Source: Bacteroidales bacterium | Lineage (GTDB): Bacteria; Bacteroidota; Bacteroidia; Bacteroidales; UBA932 | Assembly: GCA_024401945.1 (NCBI GenBank) | Contig: JAKSKC010000054.1 | Span: 1 to 8,989 of the forward strand | Direction of reading: 5' to 3' | DNA length: 8,989 bases | Shown: positions 1 through 7,723 of the stretch, in pieces | How the letters are laid out: every line of letters begins with the position of its first letter | Position numbering within the stretch: the first letter of the stretch is position 1 | Made by a program: the position numbers and the translations under genes | The notes under the pieces: model-generated | What the model saw: only the letters and a program-made list of their open reading frames with translations | Told to the model about the DNA's origin: nothing | Database searches by the model: none

Positions 1-60
1 GTTCCGGTGGAAGGATTCGATCTGCCGACCGAGTGGCAATGGGAGTATGCCTGCTGGTAA
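1..60 (+). pseudogene. Possible fragment of a formylglycine-generating-enzyme (SUMF1/FGE-sulfatase) domain, out of frame with MATE
   Basis: Frame 1 from base 1 reads VPVEGFDLPTEWQWEYAC, then W and a TAA stop at 58-60. The core G-F-x-L-P-T-E-x-x-W-E-Y-A-C closely resembles the family signature (RLPTEAEWEYAxR) of FGE-sulfatase/SUMF1-like proteins, which are common in Bacteroidota. The third codon positions in this frame are G or C in about 12 of 18 codons, as in neighbouring genes. The overlapping MATE frame over the same bases has about 7 of 16 and uses CGA twice. I infer that bases 1 to about 54 come from an FGE-like gene joined to a MATE gene, by rearrangement or by an assembly or amplification chimera. 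The alternative is coincidence, because the MATE frame here (RIRSADR, then a helix) is also tolerable for that family. The fragment is only 18 codons, so the call is tentative. Confidence 0.35.
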
Positions 61-425
61 GTTCCGCGATGCTTGTCTTCCCGGAACAGCTCACCTCCCT
101 GTTCGTCGACCCGGACACCGCTGGCGACGTGGCGGACATCTATGACGCCTCCGTCAGATATCTGAGGGTATCGGCATCCCTTTTCCCATTCCTCTTCCTT
201 ATATTCATTTTCAGGAATGCCCTCCTGGGCATAGGAAGACCGTTCTGGCCGTTCATGGCCTGCGTGGGCGAACTTGTCCTCAGGGCAGTCACCTCGTTCA
301 TATTTCCGAAGATGTTCGGTTATACCGGAGTCATTTACGTGGACTGTCTCTCCTGGGTTGTAGCCTGTCTGATTGTATTCCTGGCCTATGTGTTCATAGT
401 GGTCAGGAAAGGGGCGGAGGTCTGA
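1..425 (+). CDS. MATE-family multidrug efflux transporter, C-terminal part (5' end outside window or lost)
   Basis: This is the last third of a multi-helix inner-membrane transporter of the MATE family, which exports drugs or metabolites in exchange for Na+ or H+. The reading frame is open to the left edge (first full codon at base 3) and ends at TGA 423-425. Four hydrophobic segments are visible: one just after base 45, one around the FPFLFLIFIF stretch, one around FWPFMACVGELVLRAV, and a last one (SWVVACLIVFLAYVFIVV) before a short basic tail. The order 'PEQLTSLFVDPD', then 'RNALLGIGRP', then 'GELVLRAVTSFIFP...GYTGV' is the usual MATE C-terminal pattern. The GTG at 33 is not a believable native start, because it would leave only about four helices. 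Bases 1-54 may not belong to this gene (see the separate fragment). If so, this is a decapitated remnant or an assembly join rather than a gene running in from the left. It converges on the M13 gene with a 69-base spacer. The family call is solid; whether the gene is intact cannot be judged. Confidence 0.78.
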   Translation, partial: SGGRIRSADRVAMGVCLLVSSAMLVFPEQLTSLFVDPDTAGDVADIYDASVRYLRVSASLFPFLFLIFIFRNALLGIGRPFWPFMACVGELVLRAVTSFIFPKMFGYTGVIYVDCLSWVVACLIVFLAYVFIVVRKGAEV

Positions 426-494
426 TTATCTTGCTTCAAGCACCACCGTATCCCCTGCGAGCCCATCCGGTCGCAAAGGCAAGTATTATCCTTT
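426..494. other. Convergent intergenic spacer, no clear terminator
   Basis: These 69 bases separate the stop codons of the rightward MATE gene and the leftward M13 gene. A weak inverted repeat is present (TGCGA at 456-460 with TCGCA at 471-475, 10-base loop), but no T-run follows directly on either strand. The nearest one (492-496) lies about 16 bases past the stem on the + strand. On the minus strand the frame of the M13 gene stays readable after two stops and gives an 18-codon protein-like stretch ending at TAA 426-428. This could be a decayed C-terminus or chance. Confidence 0.4.
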
Positions 495-2519
495 TTACCA
501 TATGATCACCCTTTCTTCTTCAGGACGCCACATCCTGTCACCTTCCTTGATTCCGAAGGCGTCGAAGAAAGTCTGGAGATTGCGTACGGATACATTGACC
601 CTGTTCCCGCCAAGTGAATGTACATCTATGAGCGTACGGCGCTGGATCTCCTCGTCCGTAATGTTCTGGGCCCATACGGTGGCATATGCCAGATAGAAAC
701 GCTGCTCAGCCGTATAGCCGTCGACAGGCTCCGGGCGATTGCCGGCAAATGAGTTCTGCATCGCCGTGAAGGCTATGCGGAGACCACCCTGGTCGGCTAT
801 GTTCTCGCCGAGTGTCGCAGCTCCGTTTGCAAATACGCCCGGAAGCACCTCCACCTCGTTGAACTGGTCCACCAGTTTCGCAGTCTTTTCCTCGAAGGCC
901 CGGGCATCAGCCTCGGTCCACCAGTTGTTCATATTGCCATCCTTGTCGAAAAGACGTCCCTGGTCATCGAATCCGTGGGTCATCTCGTGGCTGATCACGA
1001 CACCAATCGCTCCATAGTTGACTGCATCGTCGGCATCCGTGTTGTAGAACGGAGGCTGGAGGATTCCTGCAGGGAAGCATATCTCGTTTGTCGTAGGATT
1101 GTAGTAGGCGTTCACCGTCTGCGGGGTCATGAACCATTCCGTACGGTCAACAGGCTTGCCGAGCTTTGAGATATTGTCCTGGAAATACCACTTGGAGGCA
1201 TTGAGGATGTTCTCGTAGTATGAGAGAGCCGGATCGATCTCAAGTGTTGAATAGTCCTTCCAGCTGTCAGGATAGCCGATCTTTATCGTGAATGCCGCGA
1301 GCTTCTCCTGTGCCTTGGCCTTGGTTTCCTCACTCATCCAGTCCAGGGCGGCGATATGCTGTGAAAGGGCGGTCTGGATGTTCTTAACGATGGCAAGCAT
1401 CTTCTCCTTGTCCGCCTCAGGGAAATATTTCTTCACATACATCTGGCCCACTGCCTCTCCGAGCAGTCCGTTAGGGACCTGCATCGCCCTCTTCCAGCGA
1501 GGTTTCTGCTCCTGTATGCCGGCCATCTGCTTTGAGAAGAAGTCGAAGCGGGCTGCGTAGAAGTCGTCGCTAAGCCTGCCGCAGGCCCCTCCGAGAACCG
1601 ATGCCTGCAGGTAATGCCTGAGTTTGTCGGCACCGAAACCGGCTACCATATCATTGAGAGCCTGCAGATAGGAAGGCTGCTCGACTACGAGCTTGTCCTG
1701 GTCGGCGATGCCGAGGTTCTTGAAGTAGAGGTCCAGATGAAGCTCCGGATACGCGGCGAAAAGTTCGGCGCTCGACATCGGGTTGTACTGGGCTTCGATG
1801 TCACGCTGCTGCACCATTGACCAATATGGCACGGCTATGGCCATCTCGACCTCGAATGCATCCGAGGCCATCCGGGCGGCGTCCTCATAGCCGGCAAGGG
1901 TGAAGATCTTCTCAAGATAGGCCTTGAATCCCTGACGGAGGGCTTCGTGCTGCTCAAGAAGATAATAATCCCTGTTCCCGAGACTCAGCCCGCTTTCCCC
2001 GATGTAGAGTATCTGGCTGTTGCTGTCCATCATATCGGATGAAACGTATATTCCGTACAGGCTTCCTGCTCCGCACTTCTCACATTCCGCGCTTGCCACT
2101 GCAAAATCCTCCAGGGTATTGAGCTGCTCGAGCCTGTTCAGATAAGGGAGGACGGGAGCGACCCCCTCGTTGTTCAGACGGGTGGAATCGAGGCCCATCA
2201 GATAAAGGTCGGATATCTTCTGCTCGACTGAACCCGGTTTTGTCTTGAGGGAGGTAAGTCCTCCGAAAAGCTCGTTGAGCCTTATCTCGTTGTTCTCGGC
2301 CAGGATGTCAAACGCTCCATAACGGGCATATTCCGGCTTCAGGGGGTTGTTCCTCTGCCATCCTCCGGTAGCGAACTGATAGAAATCCTCACCGGGTGCC
2401 ACCTCGGTATCAAGATTTGCCAGATTTATTGCAGGGACCTTTTCCCTGTCCTGAGAGCAGGATACCATTGCAGATACAGCCATAACGCTGAGCATCAAAT
2501 TACTGTAAAAACGTTTCAT
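495..2519 (-). CDS. pepO: M13-family zinc metallopeptidase (PepO/neprilysin-like), lipoprotein
   Basis: A 674-residue zinc endopeptidase of family M13 (neprilysin/endothelin-converting enzyme/PepO), of normal length for bacterial members. It probably cleaves oligopeptides outside the cytoplasm. Residues 1-20 are a short signal peptide (MKRF, then a hydrophobic stretch) ending in a lipobox-like MVS-C with Cys21, so a lipid-anchored periplasmic or surface protein is likely. The N-terminal M13 domain covers about 40-410 and the catalytic domain about 465-674. Visible active-site elements are the substrate-binding NAYY (470-473), the zinc site HEMTH (511-515) and GENIAD (571-576, third ligand Glu572 with Asp576). 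His634 and Arg640 have the same spacing as neprilysin His711/Arg717. The C-terminal Trp is kept (VIIW), but the Cys of the common CxxW ending is absent. An unusual CEKC pair lies at 146-149. It is the last gene of the minus-strand run, 20 nt after the GH3 stop. No clear Shine-Dalgarno precedes the ATG. All catalytic residues seen are intact; the natural substrate is unknown. Confidence 0.95.
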   Translation of the reverse strand: MKRFYSNLMLSVMAVSAMVSCSQDREKVPAINLANLDTEVAPGEDFYQFATGGWQRNNPLKPEYARYGAFDILAENNEIRLNELFGGLTSLKTKPGSVEQKISDLYLMGLDSTRLNNEGVAPVLPYLNRLEQLNTLEDFAVASAECEKCGAGSLYGIYVSSDMMDSNSQILYIGESGLSLGNRDYYLLEQHEALRQGFKAYLEKIFTLAGYEDAARMASDAFEVEMAIAVPYWSMVQQRDIEAQYNPMSSAELFAAYPELHLDLYFKNLGIADQDKLVVEQPSYLQALNDMVAGFGADKLRHYLQASVLGGACGRLSDDFYAARFDFFSKQMAGIQEQKPRWKRAMQVPNGLLGEAVGQMYVKKYFPEADKEKMLAIVKNIQTALSQHIAALDWMSEETKAKAQEKLAAFTIKIGYPDSWKDYSTLEIDPALSYYENILNASKWYFQDNISKLGKPVDRTEWFMTPQTVNAYYNPTTNEICFPAGILQPPFYNTDADDAVNYGAIGVVISHEMTHGFDDQGRLFDKDGNMNNWWTEADARAFEEKTAKLVDQFNEVEVLPGVFANGAATLGENIADQGGLRIAFTAMQNSFAGNRPEPVDGYTAEQRFYLAYATVWAQNITDEEIQRRTLIDVHSLGGNRVNVSVRNLQTFFDAFGIKEGDRMWRPEEERVIIW

Positions 2520-2539
2520 ATTATGTGACTTTTAAACTT

Positions 2540-4312
2540 CTATTTCGCCCTGTATCCGGCAGGAAGGCCTCCGGCACGGACAGGAAGCACTCCGGTACTT
2601 CTCAATTTGCCGCATACGACCTTTGCGGCTGCGCTGCAGTTGTAGACATTGTCGGCCCAGCCTATCAGGAAAGCCCTGAAGTCCCGGTACCATGGCATTA
2701 CGTCAAGAGCATAAGGAGAGCCGAAATAAACACCCACCAGATCCTGTTCCGAAGCCCATTCACCGACATAGTCATAAATTGACTGGTCCGTTATTCCGTA
2801 ATTGTTCTGAGGTCTTGAATCGGTATCGTGGAAGCCAAGGATGACCGTACGGTAGCCGGAGAGTTTCCCGCGCATCGTCCTGAGATCATCCAGAGAGAAA
2901 TTCCTGTCAAGATAGAAGCAGTCCGCACCTGCCTCTTCGGCAAAGATATCGCCCATGGCGCTCGCACCGGCTTTTCCGACACCGCGTCTGGCACCATAAT
3001 CCGCAGGACCTCCCTTCCCGTCCTTTCTAGGTATGTTGGGGTCATCCTCATCCATAGTCGGGACTTTCTTTTCGGCACCGGCTCCGAGAGCAAGATATGC
3101 CACATTGCCGCGTAGCATCCTTCCGGAAGGCTTGACGACAGTGACCACGGTCTTCTCGGATATCTGCGCAATGAGTTTCCTGTCATCCGGATTGTCAGCC
3201 TTGTCTGCAAGTCCCTCCGTGTCTACGATTCCGGAATATGAATCGGACAGCATCCCATGCTTCATCTTCTGGGTCAGTATCTTGCGGACACGCCCGTCGA
3301 GGCCGGCCTCGGAAAGTTCACCGGACTCTATTTTTGACTGGATGAGATCGATGCTTCCTATAAGGTCATGGGGCATAAGGAGCACATCCACACCGGCTTC
3401 ATAGGCTGCAAGACAGGCCTGAGGGCCGCTTCCGCCGAAATAGTCAAGAACCCCTGCCATCCCGAGAGCGTCCGTCACGATAAGTCCGTCGAATCCGAGC
3501 TTTTCGCGAAGAAGGCCGGTCACAACCGGCTTGGATACGGACGTAGGTATGCCGGTCGGATCAAGGGCCGGGACGCTGAGATGGGCCAGCATTACCATAT
3601 CCACACCGTCGGCTATGCAGCGGCGGAACGGATACAGTTCCAGGGAATCGAGTCTGTCCAGACCGAACTCAAGCACAGGCAGGCCCTTATGGGAATCCAC
3701 GGCAGTATCACCGTGCCCCGGGAAATGCTTCACGCAGGCGCTGACACCCTCGTCCTGCATCCCCCTTGCATATGCGCTTCCATATGCCGCAACCTTCTCG
3801 CGGTTCTCTCCGAAACTTCTCGTGTTGATTACCGGATTGGCAGGATTGCAGTTGATGTCTATGTCCGGAGCATAATTGACTCCGATATTGATGAGACGCA
3901 GTTCCTTACCCACCGCACGGCCCATCTTGTAAACAAGCTTGTCGGATTTCAGGGCCCCCAGCTGCATCTGGCGCGGGAAATACGGGAATTCAGGGAAACG
4001 CATCGAAGCCCCCCACTCCCCGTCAATCGAGATCATCAGCGGGATGGATGCATAATCCTGAAGTTCATTTATCGTTTCCATACAAGGCAGCAGATGACCG
4101 TCCATCACGATGAGACCGCCTATCCCCTCCTTGACCCATTCGATCTGCACATTCTGCCTGTCCTCGAATTCAACGGAAGTTACAGAGGGGACAAACAGCT
4201 GCGCCACCTTCTGACGCAAAGTCATGCCGGCCATTATCCTGTCGACATCCTGCGCCATTGAAGAAAAACAGATCAGAGCCATAAAAAACGGAACAAGTAC
4301 CTTTCTTGTCAT
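2540..4312 (-). CDS. Exported glycoside hydrolase family 3 protein, beta-N-acetylhexosaminidase (NagZ) type
   Basis: A 590-residue GH3 enzyme expected to remove terminal N-acetylglucosamine, for example from muropeptides or host or dietary glycans. Residues 1-20 form a Sec signal peptide with a plausible type I site after SMA (before Gln21), so it acts outside the cytoplasm, unlike E. coli NagZ. The TIM-barrel domain spans about 25-350. It carries IDGEWG (96-101), the diagnostic NagZ-type loop KHFPGHG (195-201) with Asp206-Ser207-His208 supplying the His/Asp acid-base dyad, and the nucleophile Asp281 in TDALGM. An alpha/beta C-terminal domain follows (about 380-590; GSPYAL at 531-536). Many Bacteroidota homologues, as known for this family, carry an additional C-terminal serine beta-lactamase-like domain and are near 1000 residues. 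This one ends right after the GH3 C-terminal domain at a TAG. The start is supported by an AAAGGA site 8 nt upstream, and lies 4 nt after the antiporter stop. Substrate specificity is inferred from the motif class. Confidence 0.92.
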   Translation of the reverse strand: MTRKVLVPFFMALICFSSMAQDVDRIMAGMTLRQKVAQLFVPSVTSVEFEDRQNVQIEWVKEGIGGLIVMDGHLLPCMETINELQDYASIPLMISIDGEWGASMRFPEFPYFPRQMQLGALKSDKLVYKMGRAVGKELRLINIGVNYAPDIDINCNPANPVINTRSFGENREKVAAYGSAYARGMQDEGVSACVKHFPGHGDTAVDSHKGLPVLEFGLDRLDSLELYPFRRCIADGVDMVMLAHLSVPALDPTGIPTSVSKPVVTGLLREKLGFDGLIVTDALGMAGVLDYFGGSGPQACLAAYEAGVDVLLMPHDLIGSIDLIQSKIESGELSEAGLDGRVRKILTQKMKHGMLSDSYSGIVDTEGLADKADNPDDRKLIAQISEKTVVTVVKPSGRMLRGNVAYLALGAGAEKKVPTMDEDDPNIPRKDGKGGPADYGARRGVGKAGASAMGDIFAEEAGADCFYLDRNFSLDDLRTMRGKLSGYRTVILGFHDTDSRPQNNYGITDQSIYDYVGEWASEQDLVGVYFGSPYALDVMPWYRDFRAFLIGWADNVYNCSAAAKVVCGKLRSTGVLPVRAGGLPAGYRAK

Positions 4313-4316
4313 ATCA

Positions 4317-6554
4317 TTAATCCTTTAACCAATTCAACGATTCCTTTTCCCCGGCCATCCATACAAGGTCACCCTCCTCGAAGACATAATCCGCGTCAGG
4401 GTTGGAAATCACCTTTCCGTTGTTGATGACGCTGACAACCATACATCCGATCGAGCGGAGGTCCGCCTGGCGGAGCGACTTCCCGAGAAGAGGGGATTCC
4501 GCGTCAATCCCGATATGGTCTACGGCGAAGTTCACCTCAGGATTATGCTCCGCAACCGTATTGTCTTCCAGGACCTGGACGAACTTGTCGAGCTGCTCGC
4601 CCGTACCCACTGCGACAAGGCTGTCCCCCGGGTACAGAGGTTCATCCCCCGACGGGTTTATGATGCTTCTCGAGCGCCTCGTCACCTTGAGGATGTTCAC
4701 GCCAGTCGTCTTTCTGAAAGGCATCTCCCTGAGGGACTTTCCGATGAACTTGAAGTCAGGGCTTATAGAGACTATCCTGGTATCGATGTTATAATCCATC
4801 AGCTTGTCCTTGAGCTGCGAGCTCACCGGCTTGCTCTCTTTTTCCAGGATCTCACGAGCATTGAGATTATCTATGAACTTCTTCTCGATGAAGGAATACC
4901 TCTGGGAATATCTCCTCTCGAGGATAATCACCGCAAGTGCGGCAACCGCCACAAGGAGCAGCGACCACCCGGCAGTATTGAAATACATCGTGAACACCTC
5001 GACGACGAACATGACGGCAACCATATATCTGATGGCGGCAACGGAACGGAGATACCAGCGGTACCTGCCGCCCTTGCGCATAAGCTGTGAGGAGAGTTCC
5101 TTGAGATTGCTCCAGTCGGATATGATACCCATAAGGAAAGGAAGCATTACCAGAAGGGTGATTACGACCACCATCAGATTAAGATACTTCTCGGTGAAGA
5201 CTCCGGAGAGCAGATCCTTGAGATATACGTGCGACAGGGAGAGAATGGCAATGAGAATGACGATGTAGAGGAACATCCTGAGTCCGAGTTTCTCCAGATA
5301 CTTCTTCCACAGACTCTTCTCCGCCCTGGATGCCTTCGCTTCGGTTTCCTTCGGATCCAGCTTGGCCACAAGGGATGCCGGAAGCACCTTATAGAGCCAC
5401 GATGATACGGGATTGGAGAGACGGATGAAATACGGTGTGGTGAACGTGGTGATGACGGACACGCAGATGACTACAGGATAGATATAGTCATTGAAGACTC
5501 CCAGGCTGCAGCCGAGGCTGGCGAGGATGAACGAGAACTCACCGAGCTGCGGGAGGGTGAAACCGACGTGCACCGCTGTATCGAGGCCCTTCCCGGCCAG
5601 GAGCGTTCCTATGATGCTGAAGATCATTATTCCGAATACCGCAGCAAGGGTTATGACTATGATGAGACGCCAGTGTTCAACGAAGACGGCAGGGTTCAAC
5701 ATCATTCCGACTGAAACGAAGAATACCGCGCCGAACAGGTCCTTGATGCTTCCTGTGACCTTCAATATCCTCTCCCCCTCCACGGTCTCTGCAAGTATGG
5801 ATCCCATCACGAAGGCTCCGAGGGCGGAACTGAAACCTACGAAATTGGCCAGATACACCATTCCGAAGCACAGACCGACTCCCACGACGAGGATGATTTC
5901 ATCACTCAGATACTTCTTGGCCTTCTTGAGCAGGGTCGGGATGAGGAAAAGTCCCACCAGGAACCACAGGACAAGGAAGAACACGAGTTTCAGGACGGTC
6001 ATCAGCAGCTCGCTCCCGGCGAACTGGTTGGAGGCCGCGAGGGTCGGAAGGAGCACCATCAGCAGGACGGCTATCAGGTCCTCGAAGACAAGGGTTCCGA
6101 AGATGAGGGATGCGTAAGGCTTGCTCTTGAGCCCCATATCGGAATAGGCCTTGATGATGATCGTTGTGGAACTCATCGACATGAGTCCTCCCAGGAAAAG
6201 GCTTCCACCCATGGTCCAGTTCATCACGTTGCCCAGGACCATGCCTGTAAAGAACATACCGATACAGATGACCAGGGAAGTGATGAGGGCGCTGCTGCCT
6301 ATCCTCACCAGTTTCTTGAAGCTGAACTCCAGACCGAGTCCGAACATAAGGAAAATGATACCTATTTCAGACCACTGGTGTACGGAATCGACGCTGAACT
6401 GCGGGAATATGCCAAGATACGGCCCGATAATGAATCCGGCAACTATATACCCCAGGATGAGGGGCTGCTTGAGAACCTTCGAGATAATGGTGAACAATCC
6501 TGCGGAAATGAGGATTATCGCCAGTTCTGCTACAAGACTTAATTCTTCAGACAT
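4317..6554 (-). CDS. CPA2-family cation:proton antiporter (KefB/YbaL-like) with extra membrane block and two RCK_C domains
   Basis: A 745-residue inner-membrane protein predicted to exchange K+ or Na+ for H+. Residues about 5-380 are a Na+/H+ exchanger domain of some 12-13 helices. They carry LILGYIVAGFIIGP (32-45), FGLGLEFSF (71-79), the ion-site region FEDLIAV (157-163, Asp159), LGAFVMGSILAET (245-257) and PQLGEFSFILASLG (335-348), all typical of KefB/KefC/YbaL. A charged linker (400-420) leads to a further block of about four helices (425-545). The cytoplasmic tail contains two similar ligand-sensing modules of RCK_C (TrkA-C) type: about 590-660, with GKSLREMPFRKTTGVNILKV, and about 676-745, with GKSLRQADLRSIGCMVVSV. 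No RCK_N/TrkA_N nucleotide-binding domain is present, so it is probably not gated by NADH or glutathione in the manner of KefB/KefC. The start codon overlaps the stop of the upstream amidohydrolase by one base (TGATG), implying coupled translation. The ion and the gating ligand are unknown. Confidence 0.93.
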   Translation of the reverse strand: MSEELSLVAELAIILISAGLFTIISKVLKQPLILGYIVAGFIIGPYLGIFPQFSVDSVHQWSEIGIIFLMFGLGLEFSFKKLVRIGSSALITSLVICIGMFFTGMVLGNVMNWTMGGSLFLGGLMSMSSTTIIIKAYSDMGLKSKPYASLIFGTLVFEDLIAVLLMVLLPTLAASNQFAGSELLMTVLKLVFFLVLWFLVGLFLIPTLLKKAKKYLSDEIILVVGVGLCFGMVYLANFVGFSSALGAFVMGSILAETVEGERILKVTGSIKDLFGAVFFVSVGMMLNPAVFVEHWRLIIVITLAAVFGIMIFSIIGTLLAGKGLDTAVHVGFTLPQLGEFSFILASLGCSLGVFNDYIYPVVICVSVITTFTTPYFIRLSNPVSSWLYKVLPASLVAKLDPKETEAKASRAEKSLWKKYLEKLGLRMFLYIVILIAILSLSHVYLKDLLSGVFTEKYLNLMVVVITLLVMLPFLMGIISDWSNLKELSSQLMRKGGRYRWYLRSVAAIRYMVAVMFVVEVFTMYFNTAGWSLLLVAVAALAVIILERRYSQRYSFIEKKFIDNLNAREILEKESKPVSSQLKDKLMDYNIDTRIVSISPDFKFIGKSLREMPFRKTTGVNILKVTRRSRSIINPSGDEPLYPGDSLVAVGTGEQLDKFVQVLEDNTVAEHNPEVNFAVDHIGIDAESPLLGKSLRQADLRSIGCMVVSVINNGKVISNPDADYVFEEGDLVWMAGEKESLNWLKD
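4321..4326 (-). promoter_or_regulatory. Ribosome binding site for the GH3 gene
   Basis: On the minus strand AAAGGA lies 8 nt before the ATG at 4312 and inside the last codons of the upstream antiporter gene. It is the only clear Shine-Dalgarno-like match before a start in this window; the other genes either overlap their upstream neighbour or have no such site. Confidence 0.4.
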
Positions 6555-7723
6555 CAGATAAGGAATTTGCCGTCACACATAACATTGGAGATACAACTGC
6601 TGTCGGCAGCATAAACCCAGGAGGACTCGACGGAGATTACCGGCTGCATCCTAGGGTTGTTGAGGTCAAGGATGATGGCATCGGCAAGGAAACCGTTCCT
6701 TATCTCACCGGCCTTGAGGTCGAAGGCAGAAGCCCCGTTCACCGTAGCCCACTCGAGGACCTGCTTTGCAGGAAGAAGCTGCGGGTCGCCGGCCACCTTG
6801 GCCAGGAGGGCGGCGAATTTCATCTCCTCGCGCATATCGAGGTTGTTGTTGGATGATGCGGAATCAGTGCCCAGCGCAATCCTTGCGCCTGAGGCGATAG
6901 CCATTTCATACGGGAACCTGCCGCTTCCGAGTTTCATATTCGAGCACGGACAGTGGCTCACTGTCACACCGCGTTCAGCAAGGATATCCCACTCTTCCCT
7001 GTCCACGTGGACACAGTGGGCGGCAATCACCTCCGGGCCCAGGACTCCGAGGGAATCAAGATATTTCACCGGAGTGCAACCGTGCTCGCGGATGCAGTCC
7101 TCGACCTCACGGAAGGTCTCGCTGACGTGGATATGGAGTTTCACCCCGCACTCACGGGCAATCCTTGAGGACATCTTCAGCCTTTCGGCGCCGACAGTGT
7201 AGATGGAATGCGGAGCTATCACCAGCTGGATCCTTCCTCCCGTCGGGTCCTGGAAGTGCCTCATGAACTCTATCTTGGAATCAAGGAGCGCCTTTGGATG
7301 ATTTTCCATTATCGTAATGCCTATTCCGGCACGGATACCGGCTTCAGCCACGGTTTCGATGGCCTGGTCGATCTCAAAATACATATCGTTGAAGAAGACC
7401 GAGCCGCTTGATACCATCTCATTGACGGCGAACTCATTGGAACGCCTGATGTCCTGAGCGGTCATCTTGTTCTCGCGCGGCCAGATATACTCTTCCAGCC
7501 ACTTCTGCAGGGGCATGTCGTCTCCGCCTCCGCGCAGGAACATCATCCCGGCGTGGGTATGGGTGTTGTAGAATGCCGGAAGAATGGCCTTCCCGCTGCA
7601 TTCAACGGTTTCAGCATCCGCTACGGACGCCGGAGCATCTATGTCGGCGATGCGGTTCCCCTCGACGAGTATATTCGTCTTCCTGTCATTCAGGAGGATG
7701 TCTTTCAATAATAATCTTTTCAT
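6554..7723 (-). CDS. mtaD: Amidohydrolase of the 5'-methylthioadenosine/S-adenosylhomocysteine deaminase (MtaD) family
   Basis: A 389-residue cytoplasmic metal-dependent deaminase of the amidohydrolase superfamily (ATZ/TRZ branch). Family members convert S-adenosylhomocysteine, 5'-methylthioadenosine or adenosine to the inosine forms, releasing ammonia. The metal and catalytic set is complete: NTHTHAG (53-59; His55 and His57), Glu84 in WPRE, PHS (His172), HIHVSET (His199, Glu202), AAHCVH (His236) and GTDS (Asp287). The SNNNLDM segment (291-297) and RGGGDDMPLQKWL (64-76) are the usual MtaD-like neighbours of the active site. N- and C-terminal strands (1-45, 340-389) form the small beta-sandwich of this fold. 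No signal peptide is present. The start overlaps the rfbC stop by four bases (ATGA), and its stop overlaps the antiporter start by one. Other ATZ/TRZ deaminases (guanine or cytosine type) are alternatives, but the motif set fits MTA/SAH deaminase best. Exact substrate is inferred. Confidence 0.85.
   Translation of the reverse strand: MKRLLLKDILLNDRKTNILVEGNRIADIDAPASVADAETVECSGKAILPAFYNTHTHAGMMFLRGGGDDMPLQKWLEEYIWPRENKMTAQDIRRSNEFAVNEMVSSGSVFFNDMYFEIDQAIETVAEAGIRAGIGITIMENHPKALLDSKIEFMRHFQDPTGGRIQLVIAPHSIYTVGAERLKMSSRIARECGVKLHIHVSETFREVEDCIREHGCTPVKYLDSLGVLGPEVIAAHCVHVDREEWDILAERGVTVSHCPCSNMKLGSGRFPYEMAIASGARIALGTDSASSNNNLDMREEMKFAALLAKVAGDPQLLPAKQVLEWATVNGASAFDLKAGEIRNGFLADAIILDLNNPRMQPVISVESSWVYAADSSCISNVMCDGKFLI

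Noticed and set aside
33..35. GTG as the start of a complete 130-residue membrane protein
   Set aside because: The product would be a MATE protein missing most of its helices, and the frame continues open to the window edge; a truncated or joined gene is more likely.
456..475. Inverted repeat TGCGA/TCGCA in the convergent spacer as a bidirectional terminator
   Set aside because: The stem is only 5 bp with a 10-base loop, and no U-tract follows directly on either strand.
2520..2539. Separate promoter for the M13 gene in the 20-nt gap after GH3
   Set aside because: No TTTG / TAnnTTTG-like Bacteroidales promoter pair is visible in or just upstream of the gap, and the spacing suits readthrough transcription.
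3368..4261. Long open frame (297 codons) on the + strand opposite the GH3 gene
   Set aside because: It lies wholly antisense to a gene with clear family motifs, its translation is rich in His, Arg and Ile with no recognisable domain, and it is the usual shadow produced by a GC-rich third codon position.
5491..6117. 208-codon + strand open frame opposite the antiporter gene
   Set aside because: Antisense to a well-supported membrane protein; the translation is a low-information Arg/Ser/Thr/Pro-rich shadow without any domain.
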